Below, one piece after another: positions 45,500 through 53,647 of a stretch of 64,000 nt of DNA. The notes beneath the pieces are model-generated. The model worked only from the letters and a program-made list of their open reading frames with translations, was not told the DNA's origin and made no database searches. The stretch's first letter is position 1. Each line of letters opens with the position of its first letter. Position numbers and translations under genes: made by a program. This DNA is from Erysipelotrichales bacterium (lineage in GTDB: Bacteria; Bacillota_I; Bacilli_A; RF39; UBA660), in NCBI GenBank assembly GCA_022508565.1, contig JAFLUY010000007.1:1-64000 (forward strand), written 5' to 3'.

Positions 45500-45727
45500 A
45501 TGCGTATAAGCGATTTACAAACAAAGGATGTAATAAATCAGAGTGATGGCAGAAATATAGGTAGAATAATTGATATGGATATACAAGATAATGGAACAAT
45601 AAACTATTTTATTGTTGAACCAAGAAAAATAATGAAAAAGTTAAATATTTATAACAATGAAACTAGTATAAATATTAGCCAAATAGTTAAAATAGGAGAA
45701 GATGTTATACTTGTAGATTTACGATAA
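45500..45727 (+). CDS. YlmC/YmxH-family PRC-barrel protein
   Basis: A 75-residue PRC-barrel protein: MRISDLQTKDVINQSDGRNI, then GRIIDMDI and FIVEPRK. This is the YlmC/YmxH family, linked to sporulation loci in Firmicutes. The ATG at 45500 is preceded by GGGTG. Presence near sigG echoes the clostridial spoIIGA-sigE-sigG-ylmC arrangement. It leads directly into lspA (28-nt gap). Confidence 0.8.
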   Translation: MRISDLQTKDVINQSDGRNIGRIIDMDIQDNGTINYFIVEPRKIMKKLNIYNNETSINISQIVKIGEDVILVDLR

Positions 45728-45755
45728 ATAAGATATAATTTAGAAGGTGTTTGAC

Positions 45756-46241
45756 ATGAATAAAAAAATAGTTATAATATCATCATTAATATTATTTTTA
45801 GATCAATTAGTCAAATCAATTGTTGAAATAAATGAAGTTCATTTTAATTTGATTGCTAATTTTTTAAAGTTTAATTATTCACAAAATACTGGTGCAGCTT
45901 TTAGTATTCTACAAGGTAAAATACATTTCTTAATTTTAATATCAGTGATAATGTTAATAATAATATATAGCATGACATTTTCCTATGAAGAAAGTAAAAT
46001 TTCTAATTGTGCTTTTGGATTATTATTTGGAGGAATTTTAGGAAATCTTGTGGATCGTATATTTTATGGTTTTGTAAGAGATTTTATTGATATAAATATA
46101 TTGGGATATAATTTTCCTATATTCAATATAGCAGATATAACTATTGTAGTTGGAGTTATGCTATTAATACTTGCCACCATTAAAGGAGAAGTAAAAAATG
46201 GAAATAAAGGTAAAAGATTCAGAAGAGAGAATAAGAATTGA
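45756..46241 (+). CDS. lspA: Signal peptidase II (lipoprotein signal peptidase)
   Basis: A 161-residue membrane aspartyl protease that cleaves prolipoproteins. Four hydrophobic segments. Catalytic-region motifs: NYSQNTGAAFSIL (about 48-60), GGILGNLVDRIFYGFVRDFI (first Asp near 108) and FNIADITIVVG (second Asp near 129). AGAAGGTG precedes the ATG. Its last 44 nt overlap the next gene, the common lspA-rluD pairing of Firmicutes. Confidence 0.95.
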   Translation: MNKKIVIISSLILFLDQLVKSIVEINEVHFNLIANFLKFNYSQNTGAAFSILQGKIHFLILISVIMLIIIYSMTFSYEESKISNCAFGLLFGGILGNLVDRIFYGFVRDFIDINILGYNFPIFNIADITIVVGVMLLILATIKGEVKNGNKGKRFRRENKN

Positions 46242-47094
46242 TAAATATTTAGGTGCCTATCTTGATGATTCACGCAGTTTAATAGCTAAGATGATCGATT
46301 CAGAATATATCTTAGTTAATGATGAGCCAACAAAGTCTAACTATGTAGTTAGAACTGGTGATGAAATAACTATCATTGATGGTTTTGTTGAACCTGAGAC
46401 AATTGAACCTGAAGATATACCAATAAATATTATTTATGAAGATAAAGATTTAATAGTAGTGGATAAAGAAAGCGGAATGGTTGTTCATCCGGGAAGTGGT
46501 AACTTTAGTGGAACTTTAGTAAACGCTTTAATGTATCATACTAAGGATTTGTCAGATATTAATGGTGAAGTACGTCCTGGGATTGTTCATAGAATTGATA
46601 AAGATACATCAGGACTAATGATAGTTGCAAAAAATAATAAAACTCATGAAATGCTTGCTGATGCTTTAAGTAGACACGAAATAAAAAGAGATTATATTGC
46701 CTTAATTAAAGGTGAATTTATGCATGATACTGCAACTATTGATGCGCCAATTGGTCGTGATAAAAATGATCGTAAGAAGATGACTGTAACTGCCGATAAT
46801 AGTAAAGCTGCAGTAACTCATTTAAGAGTATTAGAAAGATACAAGGGTTATACTTTAGTTAAATTATCACTTGAAACCGGAAGAACTCATCAAATTAGAG
46901 TTCATATGAACTATATTGGTTATCCAATTTTTAATGACCCAGTTTATACAAATGATAATTGCACTGAATTTGGGCAATTCTTACATTCGGCAACTTTAGA
47001 ATTTGTTCATCCAACTACAAAAGAAAATTTACACTTTGAATCAGAGTTGCCAGCTTATTTTAAAGATTTTATAGACACTCTAGAAAAGAAATAG
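46198..47094 (+). CDS. RluD-family large-subunit pseudouridine synthase
   Basis: A 298-residue RluA-type synthase. N-terminal S4 RNA-binding domain (RIDKYLGAYLDDSRSLIAKM, about 13-32). Catalytic motif with the essential Asp: GIVHRIDKDTSGLMI (about 131-145). Later motifs RTHQIRVHM and GYPIFNDPVY. Likely modifies 23S rRNA like YlyB/RluD. Its start, preceded by AAAGGAG (46182-46188), lies inside the lspA reading frame. Confidence 0.93.
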   Translation: MEIKVKDSEERIRIDKYLGAYLDDSRSLIAKMIDSEYILVNDEPTKSNYVVRTGDEITIIDGFVEPETIEPEDIPINIIYEDKDLIVVDKESGMVVHPGSGNFSGTLVNALMYHTKDLSDINGEVRPGIVHRIDKDTSGLMIVAKNNKTHEMLADALSRHEIKRDYIALIKGEFMHDTATIDAPIGRDKNDRKKMTVTADNSKAAVTHLRVLERYKGYTLVKLSLETGRTHQIRVHMNYIGYPIFNDPVYTNDNCTEFGQFLHSATLEFVHPTTKENLHFESELPAYFKDFIDTLEKK

Positions 47095-47131
47095 AAAATA
47101 TTATAGAATATATATAGAAAGGGCTGTTTTG

Positions 47132-48259
47132 ATGAATAGTTTAAGAATGACAAGTGCAGATGAAATTACCATGCGTTTAGTTCATTATTTTGTAACTAAA
47201 GAAAATTATCAACCTATTGTCGTTAATGGACTTGAAAATGAAATCTGGCTTGAAAACACAGAAAAACGTTATGAAGTAATTAGAATAAATAGCAATTATA
47301 TTCATAATGATGAACAATTAAATTTTGATATGTTTAAAGCTAAAGCAGTTATAAAACAAATTAAAAGAAAAATGTTTTCATTAAATTGTAATACTTTAAA
47401 TATAATGCTAAATGTCAGTGATAATGTTACATCGCTAGATTCTGGCTATAAACATATGGATATTGTAAAAGTTGATGCTACAAAAACATTAGATAAAGAA
47501 GAAAATATTACATCATTGTTTCCGGATATTGTTAATGATAAAATTGATTCCCTTGATGATATGGATTTCTTTATAAATGTTACTCAAGATATCAATAAAT
47601 CAACCGAAAAGAAAAACAGATTATATGAAAAAACGTTTAAGAAAAAAACAATTGTAGTCACTTATGCTTTAATAGTTATTAATACACTTATTTTTATGTT
47701 AGAACTATTAGGATTAGTTAATATTAATTATTTTGCAACTAGTCCAACCGCAATTAGAGCTGGACACTATTGGGTAATACTTACTTCTGCTTTCTTACAT
47801 GCAGATATAATACACCTAGTATGCAATATGTGGTCATTATATATAATTGGTACACAACTTGAAACAGTACTTGGTAAAGTTAAGTTCTTAGTAGTTTACT
47901 TTGTAAGTGCTATAGTTGCTTCTTTGCTAAGTGGAGTACTTACTGGTGGAGCAGCAATAGGAGCAAGTGGAGCTATATTTGGGCTTATTGGAGCGCTTCT
48001 ATATTTCGGATATCATTACAGATTATATTTAGGAAATGTAATTATTCGTCAATTAGTTCCCGTTGTAATTCTTAATTTGCTTATTGGTTTTTCACTATCA
48101 AATGTTGATAACTTTGGACATATTGGTGGATTACTTGGTGGTGTATTTAGTGCTATGATGGTTGGTGTTGAAGGTAAGAGTGAAAAAAGCGATATTATAA
48201 ATGGTGTTATAATATCTTTAACATTAATTGTATTCTTACTTTATATGATTTTACGATAA
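47132..48259 (+). CDS. Rhomboid-family intramembrane serine protease
   Basis: A 375-residue protein. An N-terminal cytoplasmic domain of about 170 residues resembles that of GluP. Then six or seven membrane helices carry the rhomboid catalytic dyad: GASGAIFGLIG (Ser, about 284) and NFGHIGGLLGG (His, about 331), plus HADIIHLVCNMWSL. GAAAGGGCTG precedes the ATG. The substrate is unknown. Ends with a strong terminator facing lexA. Confidence 0.92.
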   Translation: MNSLRMTSADEITMRLVHYFVTKENYQPIVVNGLENEIWLENTEKRYEVIRINSNYIHNDEQLNFDMFKAKAVIKQIKRKMFSLNCNTLNIMLNVSDNVTSLDSGYKHMDIVKVDATKTLDKEENITSLFPDIVNDKIDSLDDMDFFINVTQDINKSTEKKNRLYEKTFKKKTIVVTYALIVINTLIFMLELLGLVNINYFATSPTAIRAGHYWVILTSAFLHADIIHLVCNMWSLYIIGTQLETVLGKVKFLVVYFVSAIVASLLSGVLTGGAAIGASGAIFGLIGALLYFGYHYRLYLGNVIIRQLVPVVILNLLIGFSLSNVDNFGHIGGLLGGVFSAMMVGVEGKSEKSDIINGVIISLTLIVFLLYMILR

Positions 48260-48282
48260 AGAACCTGTGGGTTCTTTTTTTT
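48258..48282 (+). terminator. Terminator after the rhomboid gene
   Basis: AAAGAACC / GGGTTCTT stem and eight T. Confidence 0.88.
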
Positions 48283-48312
48283 GCAAAAAAAAAGAGACTT
48301 CAGCCTCTTATA
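48283..48312 (-). terminator. Terminator of lexA
   Basis: On the minus strand, an AAGAGgctgaagtCTCTT hairpin is followed by a run of T (complement of A-run 48284-48292). Confidence 0.8.
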
Positions 48313-48934
48313 TTTTACGATATAGACCAATTGCCTTTCCTAAGATAACACAATCACTCAAAATTATTGGTGCAAGATTATCGTTTTCTGGTTGTAATCT
48401 AATATGATCTTTCTCTTTATAAAAAGTCTTTAATGTAACTTCACCATCTTCAGTCATGGCGACAACTATATCACCATTTTTAGCAACTTTTTGTTTTTGT
48501 ACAATAACGATATCTTTATCATAGATACCAACATTTATCATTGAATCTCCAGAACACATAAGAGTAAAAATAGATTCTTTTGCAGGTATTAAACTTGCTG
48601 GCAAAGTAAAGAAGTCATTTGGATTTTCGATAGCTTCAATCGGATTACCACAGGCAATTTTACCAAGTAATGGAACAGATACAACATCTTCTTTTTCTTC
48701 TTTTATTTCAAACTCATTATCAACTAATAATTCTATTGTACGGAACTTAGAATTTTGTTTTCTAATAAATCCTTTAGCTTCTAATTCTTTTAAATGGGTA
48801 TGTGCTGTAGCCGGGCTAGATAAACCCATACCTTGGCATATTTCCCTTACTGATGGTGGGAAGCCATGCGACACAATATATTTTTTTAAAAATGTTAATG
48901 TTTCATCTTGTTTCTTAGTTAAATCTTTACTCAT
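48308..48934 (-). CDS. lexA: LexA repressor
   Basis: A 208-residue SOS repressor. N-terminal winged helix: FPPSVREICQGMGLSSPATA (about 25-44). C-terminal S24 latent protease: Ser in MCSGDSMINVG and Lys in EVTLKTFYK. The self-cleavage site reads GKIACGNP, i.e. Cys-Gly in place of the usual Ala-Gly. Boxes of the form CAAACAAATGT overlap its own promoter, so autoregulation is expected. AGGAGGAA precedes the ATG. Divergent from a small membrane-peptide gene. Confidence 0.96.
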   Translation of the reverse strand: MSKDLTKKQDETLTFLKKYIVSHGFPPSVREICQGMGLSSPATAHTHLKELEAKGFIRKQNSKFRTIELLVDNEFEIKEEKEDVVSVPLLGKIACGNPIEAIENPNDFFTLPASLIPAKESIFTLMCSGDSMINVGIYDKDIVIVQKQKVAKNGDIVVAMTEDGEVTLKTFYKEKDHIRLQPENDNLAPIILSDCVILGKAIGLYRKI

Positions 48935-48954
48935 TTACGATTCCTCCTAGTTAA

Positions 48955-48994
48955 ATAATACCAAACAAATGTCCAAATGTCAAACAAATGTTTA
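48955..48994 (-). promoter_or_regulatory. lexA promoter with two embedded LexA boxes
   Basis: Minus strand: TTGACA (complement 48978-48983), 17-nt spacer, TATTAT (complement 48955-48960). Plus-strand boxes CAAACAAATGTCC (48962-48974) and CAAACAAATGTTTA (48981-48994) cover the spacer and -35. Confidence 0.8.
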
Positions 48995-49008
48995 GTTTTT
49001 AATTTATA

Positions 49009-49054
49009 CGAACAAACGTATTGGTGTTTAGAAATTTATATGTTAAATTATAAT
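49009..49054 (+). promoter_or_regulatory. LexA-like box and -10 upstream of the SOS micro-gene
   Basis: CGAACAAACGTATT (49009-49022) matches the left part of the SOS box; TATAAT lies at 49049-49054, 20 nt before the ATG. The -35 region is poor. Confidence 0.6.
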
Positions 49055-49073
49055 TGTAGAAAGGAGTGATAAT

Positions 49074-49211
49074 ATGATTAGCTTATTAGACAAGTATAAA
49101 GGAGGGATTTTATTTATATTAGTTTTTGTGTTCATGTTTAACTTGTATTCTAACCGAATTAAAGAACTCAATCAACTTGAACAGACTAATATAGCTTTCT
49201 ATGAAGAATAA
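49074..49211 (+). CDS. 45-residue single-pass membrane peptide, candidate SOS division inhibitor
   Basis: A 45-codon frame starting MISLLDKYKGGILFILVFVF and ending FYEE. One membrane helix (about 11-25) is followed by a charged, helical C-terminal tail (NRIKELNQLEQTN). AAGGAG lies 7 nt before the ATG. The gene is divergent from lexA with LexA-like boxes between, the position held by yneA in Bacillus, but it lacks the LysM domain of YneA. Size and topology resemble other SOS division inhibitors (small membrane peptides such as SidA). It ends in its own terminator. Function is inferred from position and topology. Confidence 0.65.
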   Translation: MISLLDKYKGGILFILVFVFMFNLYSNRIKELNQLEQTNIAFYEE

Positions 49212-49225
49212 ATCATTTATTACTT

Positions 49226-49261
49226 AAAAAATCTTTACGGTTAATATTGTAGAGATTTTTT
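49226..49261 (+). terminator. Terminator after the SOS micro-gene
   Basis: AAATCTTTAC / GTAGAGATTT stem (one G-U) followed by T-run. Confidence 0.8.
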
Positions 49262-49314
49262 ATTTGCCTTTTCTATTCTATATTATTATAATATCTTACT
49301 AAAGAAGTGATTTT

Positions 49315-50163
49315 ATGGATATAATAACTTATGATGATTTATTAGCTTATTATGATGAGCATTTTAAACTAGTAGATAAAGAATTATTTCGTATAGTTAT
49401 AAATGAGTTTTTAGATATAATTGGTGAAAAAATTAATTTTGAAAACGATGATTATATCACTCTTGCTACAAGTATTAAGCGTTATTTTTTTTATGAATCT
49501 GAATATGTTGAATTGTGGTTTGATTTATTAAAAAAACATAATTACAGTATGAAATCAGAAATAAAAGACATAATTGATCAACTGACTTCTTTACCTTTTC
49601 CTAATCTTAATAAAAGATTAATAAAAAAACTACTTAAATCTCCTGTTGTTGATGATATTAGTTATAACGGTAAAGGAGGGTTTACAATAATTAGTCCACA
49701 GTATGGCGAAATAAAGCTTATGCATACTAAGGAAGTTTTTAAAGATATTAAACAAGTAAAAAAATATATGAAGGATAATATAACAAATTGTTGTCATGAT
49801 AATACATATTATTTATCCGGTGGATTCTTAAATATGTATTCGATTACTTCTTTGGCAAACCATTATTTCAATCACCCTTTTTATCACTCATATACATATG
49901 ATAAAGAAATAGATTGTGTTATTGATTTATCTTTAAAATGCGCAATGGAAAAGAAAACATATGATTTAATAATAGAACCAAAAGAAATAATAATGATTCA
50001 AAATAGAGATATACCACAAATATTAGCAAACGTAGAAAGTAAAACGGAACAACCAGAAAAAAGATGTCAGTTACTGAAGATAGCTTTATATGAACAACTT
50101 AATAATATAAGTGCTGAAGAAATAAATAAAATTTTAACGTATAAAAATTCTATTAAGCGATAA
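49315..50163 (+). CDS. Unknown protein, paralogue A, with Cys-His / YHSY / IDL motifs
   Basis: A 282-residue soluble protein. The C-terminal half has an ordered set CCHDN (Cys159-Cys160), YSITSL, HYF, FYHSY (His191), VIDLS (Asp204), and MEKK then EPKEI; the same set occurs in the next gene. Cys-His-Asp in this order and spacing is reminiscent of papain/transglutaminase-like folds, but no family could be named. GAAGTGAT precedes the ATG. A TATAAT-like -10 lies at about 49285, so it has its own promoter. Confidence 0.7.
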   Translation: MDIITYDDLLAYYDEHFKLVDKELFRIVINEFLDIIGEKINFENDDYITLATSIKRYFFYESEYVELWFDLLKKHNYSMKSEIKDIIDQLTSLPFPNLNKRLIKKLLKSPVVDDISYNGKGGFTIISPQYGEIKLMHTKEVFKDIKQVKKYMKDNITNCCHDNTYYLSGGFLNMYSITSLANHYFNHPFYHSYTYDKEIDCVIDLSLKCAMEKKTYDLIIEPKEIIMIQNRDIPQILANVESKTEQPEKRCQLLKIALYEQLNNISAEEINKILTYKNSIKR

Positions 50164-50187
50164 TACACAAATTTTTGTATATTTTTT
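50163..50187 (+). terminator. Terminator between the paralogues
   Basis: ATACAcAAA / TTTTGTAT hairpin then T-run. Confidence 0.7.
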
Positions 50188-50226
50188 CTTTTATGCTATA
50201 ATACGCTTTATTCAGGGAGTGTCATT

Positions 50227-51111
50227 ATGGAAAATCTAGAATTAGATATTTTGTATTTAATTTTTAACTATTATGAGATAAATAGTTCTTTTCGAAATGG
50301 CGAAATTTTTATGAGTTTGGTAGATGATTTTAGCAAGTTAATAAATCAGCCTATTTACTATCCTTATTATAAAAATGCAGCAAATCATGAACAGGGGATA
50401 ACTATTGGTTATTATTTAATGCGTCAACTTGTATTTGGCCAACAATACCAATGTTATTTTTTAGATGCTTTAAAAAGTAAAAATTATTATATGAAAACAT
50501 TTATTAAAGACTTAATTAAAGAATTAGGTAGTGCTAAAGATAAAAGTAGAGCTGAAGAAATAATTGATAGGTATAAAAGATTACCTATGATAAATAATGT
50601 TAAATTTAATGGGTTAGATAAATATACAATAGAAACTACTTATGGCGCTTATTCATTTATTCTCGCTGATAAAGTCTTACAAGATGAAGAAATAATAGAA
50701 TATATGAGAGCGGAAAATCGAATAAAATCTTGTCATAATAATGCTACTATGTTACTTAATAGTTCTGATGATTTATATTCTATATGTTCTTTATGTCATC
50801 ATTATTTTGTTGATTCTTATTATCATTCTTATGGCTATATAAAAAGTAAAGACTCGATTATCGACTTATGTTCTAATATGTTAATGGAAAAAACACCATT
50901 TGATGATTTATATGCTCCAAGAGAAATATTGTTTATGCGTAATGATGAATTGAGAAAATTATATTTGGATAAAATAAAAAATATTCAAACTAAACTTGAT
51001 GATAAAAGCATATTAAAGTGTGCTTTATATTTACAGTCTTTATGTTTAGATGATAACCCTGACGAAAAGAAACGTGTGCTTGAATTTAATGGCATAACAA
51101 ATTTACAATAA
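50227..51111 (+). CDS. Unknown protein, paralogue B, with Cys-His / YHSY / IDL motifs
   Basis: A 294-residue paralogue of the preceding gene. It shares SCHNN (Cys169-His170), YSICSL, HHYF, YYHSY (His200), IIDL (Asp213), MEK and PREI. The N-terminal halves are much less alike, so the conserved part is a catalytic-like or binding core. No signal or membrane segment. The gene has its own upstream TATAAT and a terminator before it, so the two are independently transcribed duplicates. AGGGAGTG precedes the ATG. Confidence 0.7.
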   Translation: MENLELDILYLIFNYYEINSSFRNGEIFMSLVDDFSKLINQPIYYPYYKNAANHEQGITIGYYLMRQLVFGQQYQCYFLDALKSKNYYMKTFIKDLIKELGSAKDKSRAEEIIDRYKRLPMINNVKFNGLDKYTIETTYGAYSFILADKVLQDEEIIEYMRAENRIKSCHNNATMLLNSSDDLYSICSLCHHYFVDSYYHSYGYIKSKDSIIDLCSNMLMEKTPFDDLYAPREILFMRNDELRKLYLDKIKNIQTKLDDKSILKCALYLQSLCLDDNPDEKKRVLEFNGITNLQ

Positions 51112-51153
51112 TATCAAATAATGTTATAATTTTACTCGTTAGGACGTGGTAGT

Positions 51154-52557
51154 ATGAATTTACCAGATATGCAAAGTGCAAAATCAAGAAATAAAGAACG
51201 TGTTGAGTTTATTTATTCAACTCCAATTGTTAATAATGAATTTAATGGTAAAAAATATTTTATAAGAACTTATGGATGCCAAATGAATGTTCATGATTCA
51301 GAAGAAATAGCTGGTCTTTTAGAAAATATTGGTTTTGAATCTGTTGAATCAGAGGAAGTTGCTGATATTATTATTTTAAATACATGTGCAATTAGAGAAA
51401 ATGCTCATGATAAAGTTTTTGGCTTTTTAGGTAGATGTAAACACTTAAAAGAGTTAAAACCAGATATAAAAATAATTGTATGTGGTTGTATGGCTCAAGA
51501 AAAAAGTGTTGTCGATGAAATAATGAGTAAACACAAATATATTGATTTAGTTTTTGGTACACATAACATTCATGAACTTCCTAATTATTTAATGAATTTA
51601 ACTGGTGGTTTAAATATCGAAGTAAAGAGTAATGAAGGCAATGTTTTTGAAATAGGTGAAAACTTTAAAAGAGATTCTAAGTATGTTGCTTGGGTTAATA
51701 TAATGTATGGATGTGATAAGTTCTGTACTTACTGCATTGTTCCTTATACAAGAGGAAAAGAAAGAAGTAGAAAAAGTAAAGATATTTTAAAAGAAGTTGA
51801 ATGTTTAAAAATGAAAGGTTATAAAGAAGTAACTTTACTTGGACAAAATGTTAATGCATATGGAAATGATTTAGAAGATGATTTGAATTTTGCAGCATTA
51901 CTTGAAGCGGTAGCAAAAACGGGAATTGAGAGAATCCGCTTTGTTACAAGTCATCCATGGAATTTTACTGATGAAATGATCGATATTATAGCTAAGTATG
52001 ATAATATCATGCCTTATATTCATCTGCCATTACAATCTGGTTCTGATAGAATCTTAAAACTAATGGGTAGAAGATATACAAAAGCAGAATATTTAAGTTT
52101 ATATGAAAAGTTAAAAAGCAAGATTAAAAATGTAGCAATAACAACAGATATAATTGTAGGTTTTCCAAATGAAACAGAAGAAGATTTTAATGAAACTTTA
52201 AGTGTTGTTGAAGAATGCAAATATGATGGAGCATTTACATTTATATATTCGCCTAGAGAAGGAACTCCAGCAGCTAAAATGGAAGATTCAATTCCAATGA
52301 ATGTTAAAGAGGAAAGACTACAAAAACTAAATGAAATTGTTAATAAGTATTCAAATATGAACAATCAAAAATATTTAAATACTAAACAAAAAGTATTACT
52401 TGTTGGAACTAGTGAAAAAGATAATAATAAACTTTATGGCTATACAGAGACAATGAAACTAGTAAATGTAGATTGTGATAAGAATCTTGTTGGTAATATT
52501 GTTGATGTTACAATTACTGAAGCAAAAAGTTTTAGTTTGGATGGTATTGTAGAATAA
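51154..52557 (+). CDS. miaB: tRNA-2-methylthio-N6-dimethylallyladenosine synthase MiaB
   Basis: A 467-residue radical-SAM methylthiotransferase acting on A37 of tRNAs. The N-terminal UPF0004 domain has three cluster Cys (YGCQMNVHDSEE, NTCAIRENAHD, CGCMAQ). The radical-SAM motif is CDKFCTYC (about 190-197). HLPLQSGSD and a C-terminal TRAM-like domain complete the family order. AGGACGTGG precedes the ATG. In many Firmicutes miaB precedes ymcA or mutS; neither is here. Confidence 0.96.
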   Translation: MNLPDMQSAKSRNKERVEFIYSTPIVNNEFNGKKYFIRTYGCQMNVHDSEEIAGLLENIGFESVESEEVADIIILNTCAIRENAHDKVFGFLGRCKHLKELKPDIKIIVCGCMAQEKSVVDEIMSKHKYIDLVFGTHNIHELPNYLMNLTGGLNIEVKSNEGNVFEIGENFKRDSKYVAWVNIMYGCDKFCTYCIVPYTRGKERSRKSKDILKEVECLKMKGYKEVTLLGQNVNAYGNDLEDDLNFAALLEAVAKTGIERIRFVTSHPWNFTDEMIDIIAKYDNIMPYIHLPLQSGSDRILKLMGRRYTKAEYLSLYEKLKSKIKNVAITTDIIVGFPNETEEDFNETLSVVEECKYDGAFTFIYSPREGTPAAKMEDSIPMNVKEERLQKLNEIVNKYSNMNNQKYLNTKQKVLLVGTSEKDNNKLYGYTETMKLVNVDCDKNLVGNIVDVTITEAKSFSLDGIVE

Positions 52558-52580
52558 AGAAGAGAAATCTTCTTTTTTTT
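52557..52580 (+). terminator. Terminator after miaB
   Basis: AAGAAGA / TCTTCTT stem with GAAA loop, then eight T. Confidence 0.9.
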
Positions 52581-52681
52581 GTACAAACTTCATGTATTTA
52601 TTAATCAAGCAAATAAATATGTTTTTGTTTTCATTTTTTTTAATATTTGATATAATTATAATGAGAATTGAGGGGAAGCAA

Positions 52682-53647
52682 ATGAACAATCAAGAAAACC
52701 CAAATAATGTAGAACAGACTCAAGTAGATCCACGCACTGTTAATGCAGAGGTTATTGGAGAACTTCGTAAGGATAAAATAGGAAGGCCTATATTAGTTAT
52801 TCAAATGTTTATTATCTTTGGTATAGTTTTAATTGGTTTGCCAATAGTAAATAGTTTAATGAATAATCAATCTAGTTTTTTATATAAGATTTTTAATCCT
52901 AACACAGCAATAATTGAACCTCCAACTAGTGATGGTGAAGAAAAAGAAGAGTTTTTAAATGCTAGTGAGGAACAACCATTATTAAGTGGTACATCTATGA
53001 AATATGAAAACATAGTTATGGAGAATTTCTCTTTAGCTGGAAATTATATTACATTTGATATTTATAGTTATAATGGTGTTTTAAATCTTGATAAAGAACC
53101 ATGTTTTTTAGAAGTTTATTCAGCGTCATCTAGTAATTTGATTGCAACAGTTAAATTAACTGGTACATATGATAATCAAAAACAAAGAGTTTCTTTAACT
53201 GCGTATGGCCTTTCATTTAATGGTAATTATGCATATGTTGGTAAGGTTGTTGAGATGGACTATTCTGATTATCCGGCACACACTATAAATTCTGATGAAT
53301 CTGGAATTGGCTCTATGACTTGTATTATGGATAATAGAACACTTGAATATACTTTTAAAAATAACTACTTAATTGGTATAAAAGATAGTATGAGAGTATA
53401 TCTTAAAGATCAAAAAGATGATACAGCATATTTAAATCTAAAAGGAACTTATGAAACAAAAGCTACTAATCTTGGTGAGACGTCATTTGTTGAAGAAGTG
53501 TCTGATGGATTTGTCTTTAATGCAAGTATAGATCTAGAGAATATGAAAGTACCATCATCTATTATTGATTATGATTATTATGAATTAGATACAGAATCTA
53601 AAGTTATATATTTTACTTTAAGAGGTAAAGGATTTGATTGTAAATGA
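52682..53647 (+). CDS. Membrane-anchored protein of unknown function upstream of scpA
   Basis: About 321 residues. A cytoplasmic N-terminal 35 residues (NNQENPNNVEQTQVDPRTV) lead to one transmembrane helix (about 42-61), then an external domain with beta-rich character and several Cys. No family recognised. The ATG at 52682 is preceded by GAGGGGAAGC; the frame is open upstream but without a ribosome-binding site. The stop overlaps the scpA start (ATGA), so it is the first gene of an operon with scpA-scpB and possibly the pentapeptide gene. Confidence 0.75.
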   Translation: MNNQENPNNVEQTQVDPRTVNAEVIGELRKDKIGRPILVIQMFIIFGIVLIGLPIVNSLMNNQSSFLYKIFNPNTAIIEPPTSDGEEKEEFLNASEEQPLLSGTSMKYENIVMENFSLAGNYITFDIYSYNGVLNLDKEPCFLEVYSASSSNLIATVKLTGTYDNQKQRVSLTAYGLSFNGNYAYVGKVVEMDYSDYPAHTINSDESGIGSMTCIMDNRTLEYTFKNNYLIGIKDSMRVYLKDQKDDTAYLNLKGTYETKATNLGETSFVEEVSDGFVFNASIDLENMKVPSSIIDYDYYELDTESKVIYFTLRGKGFDCK

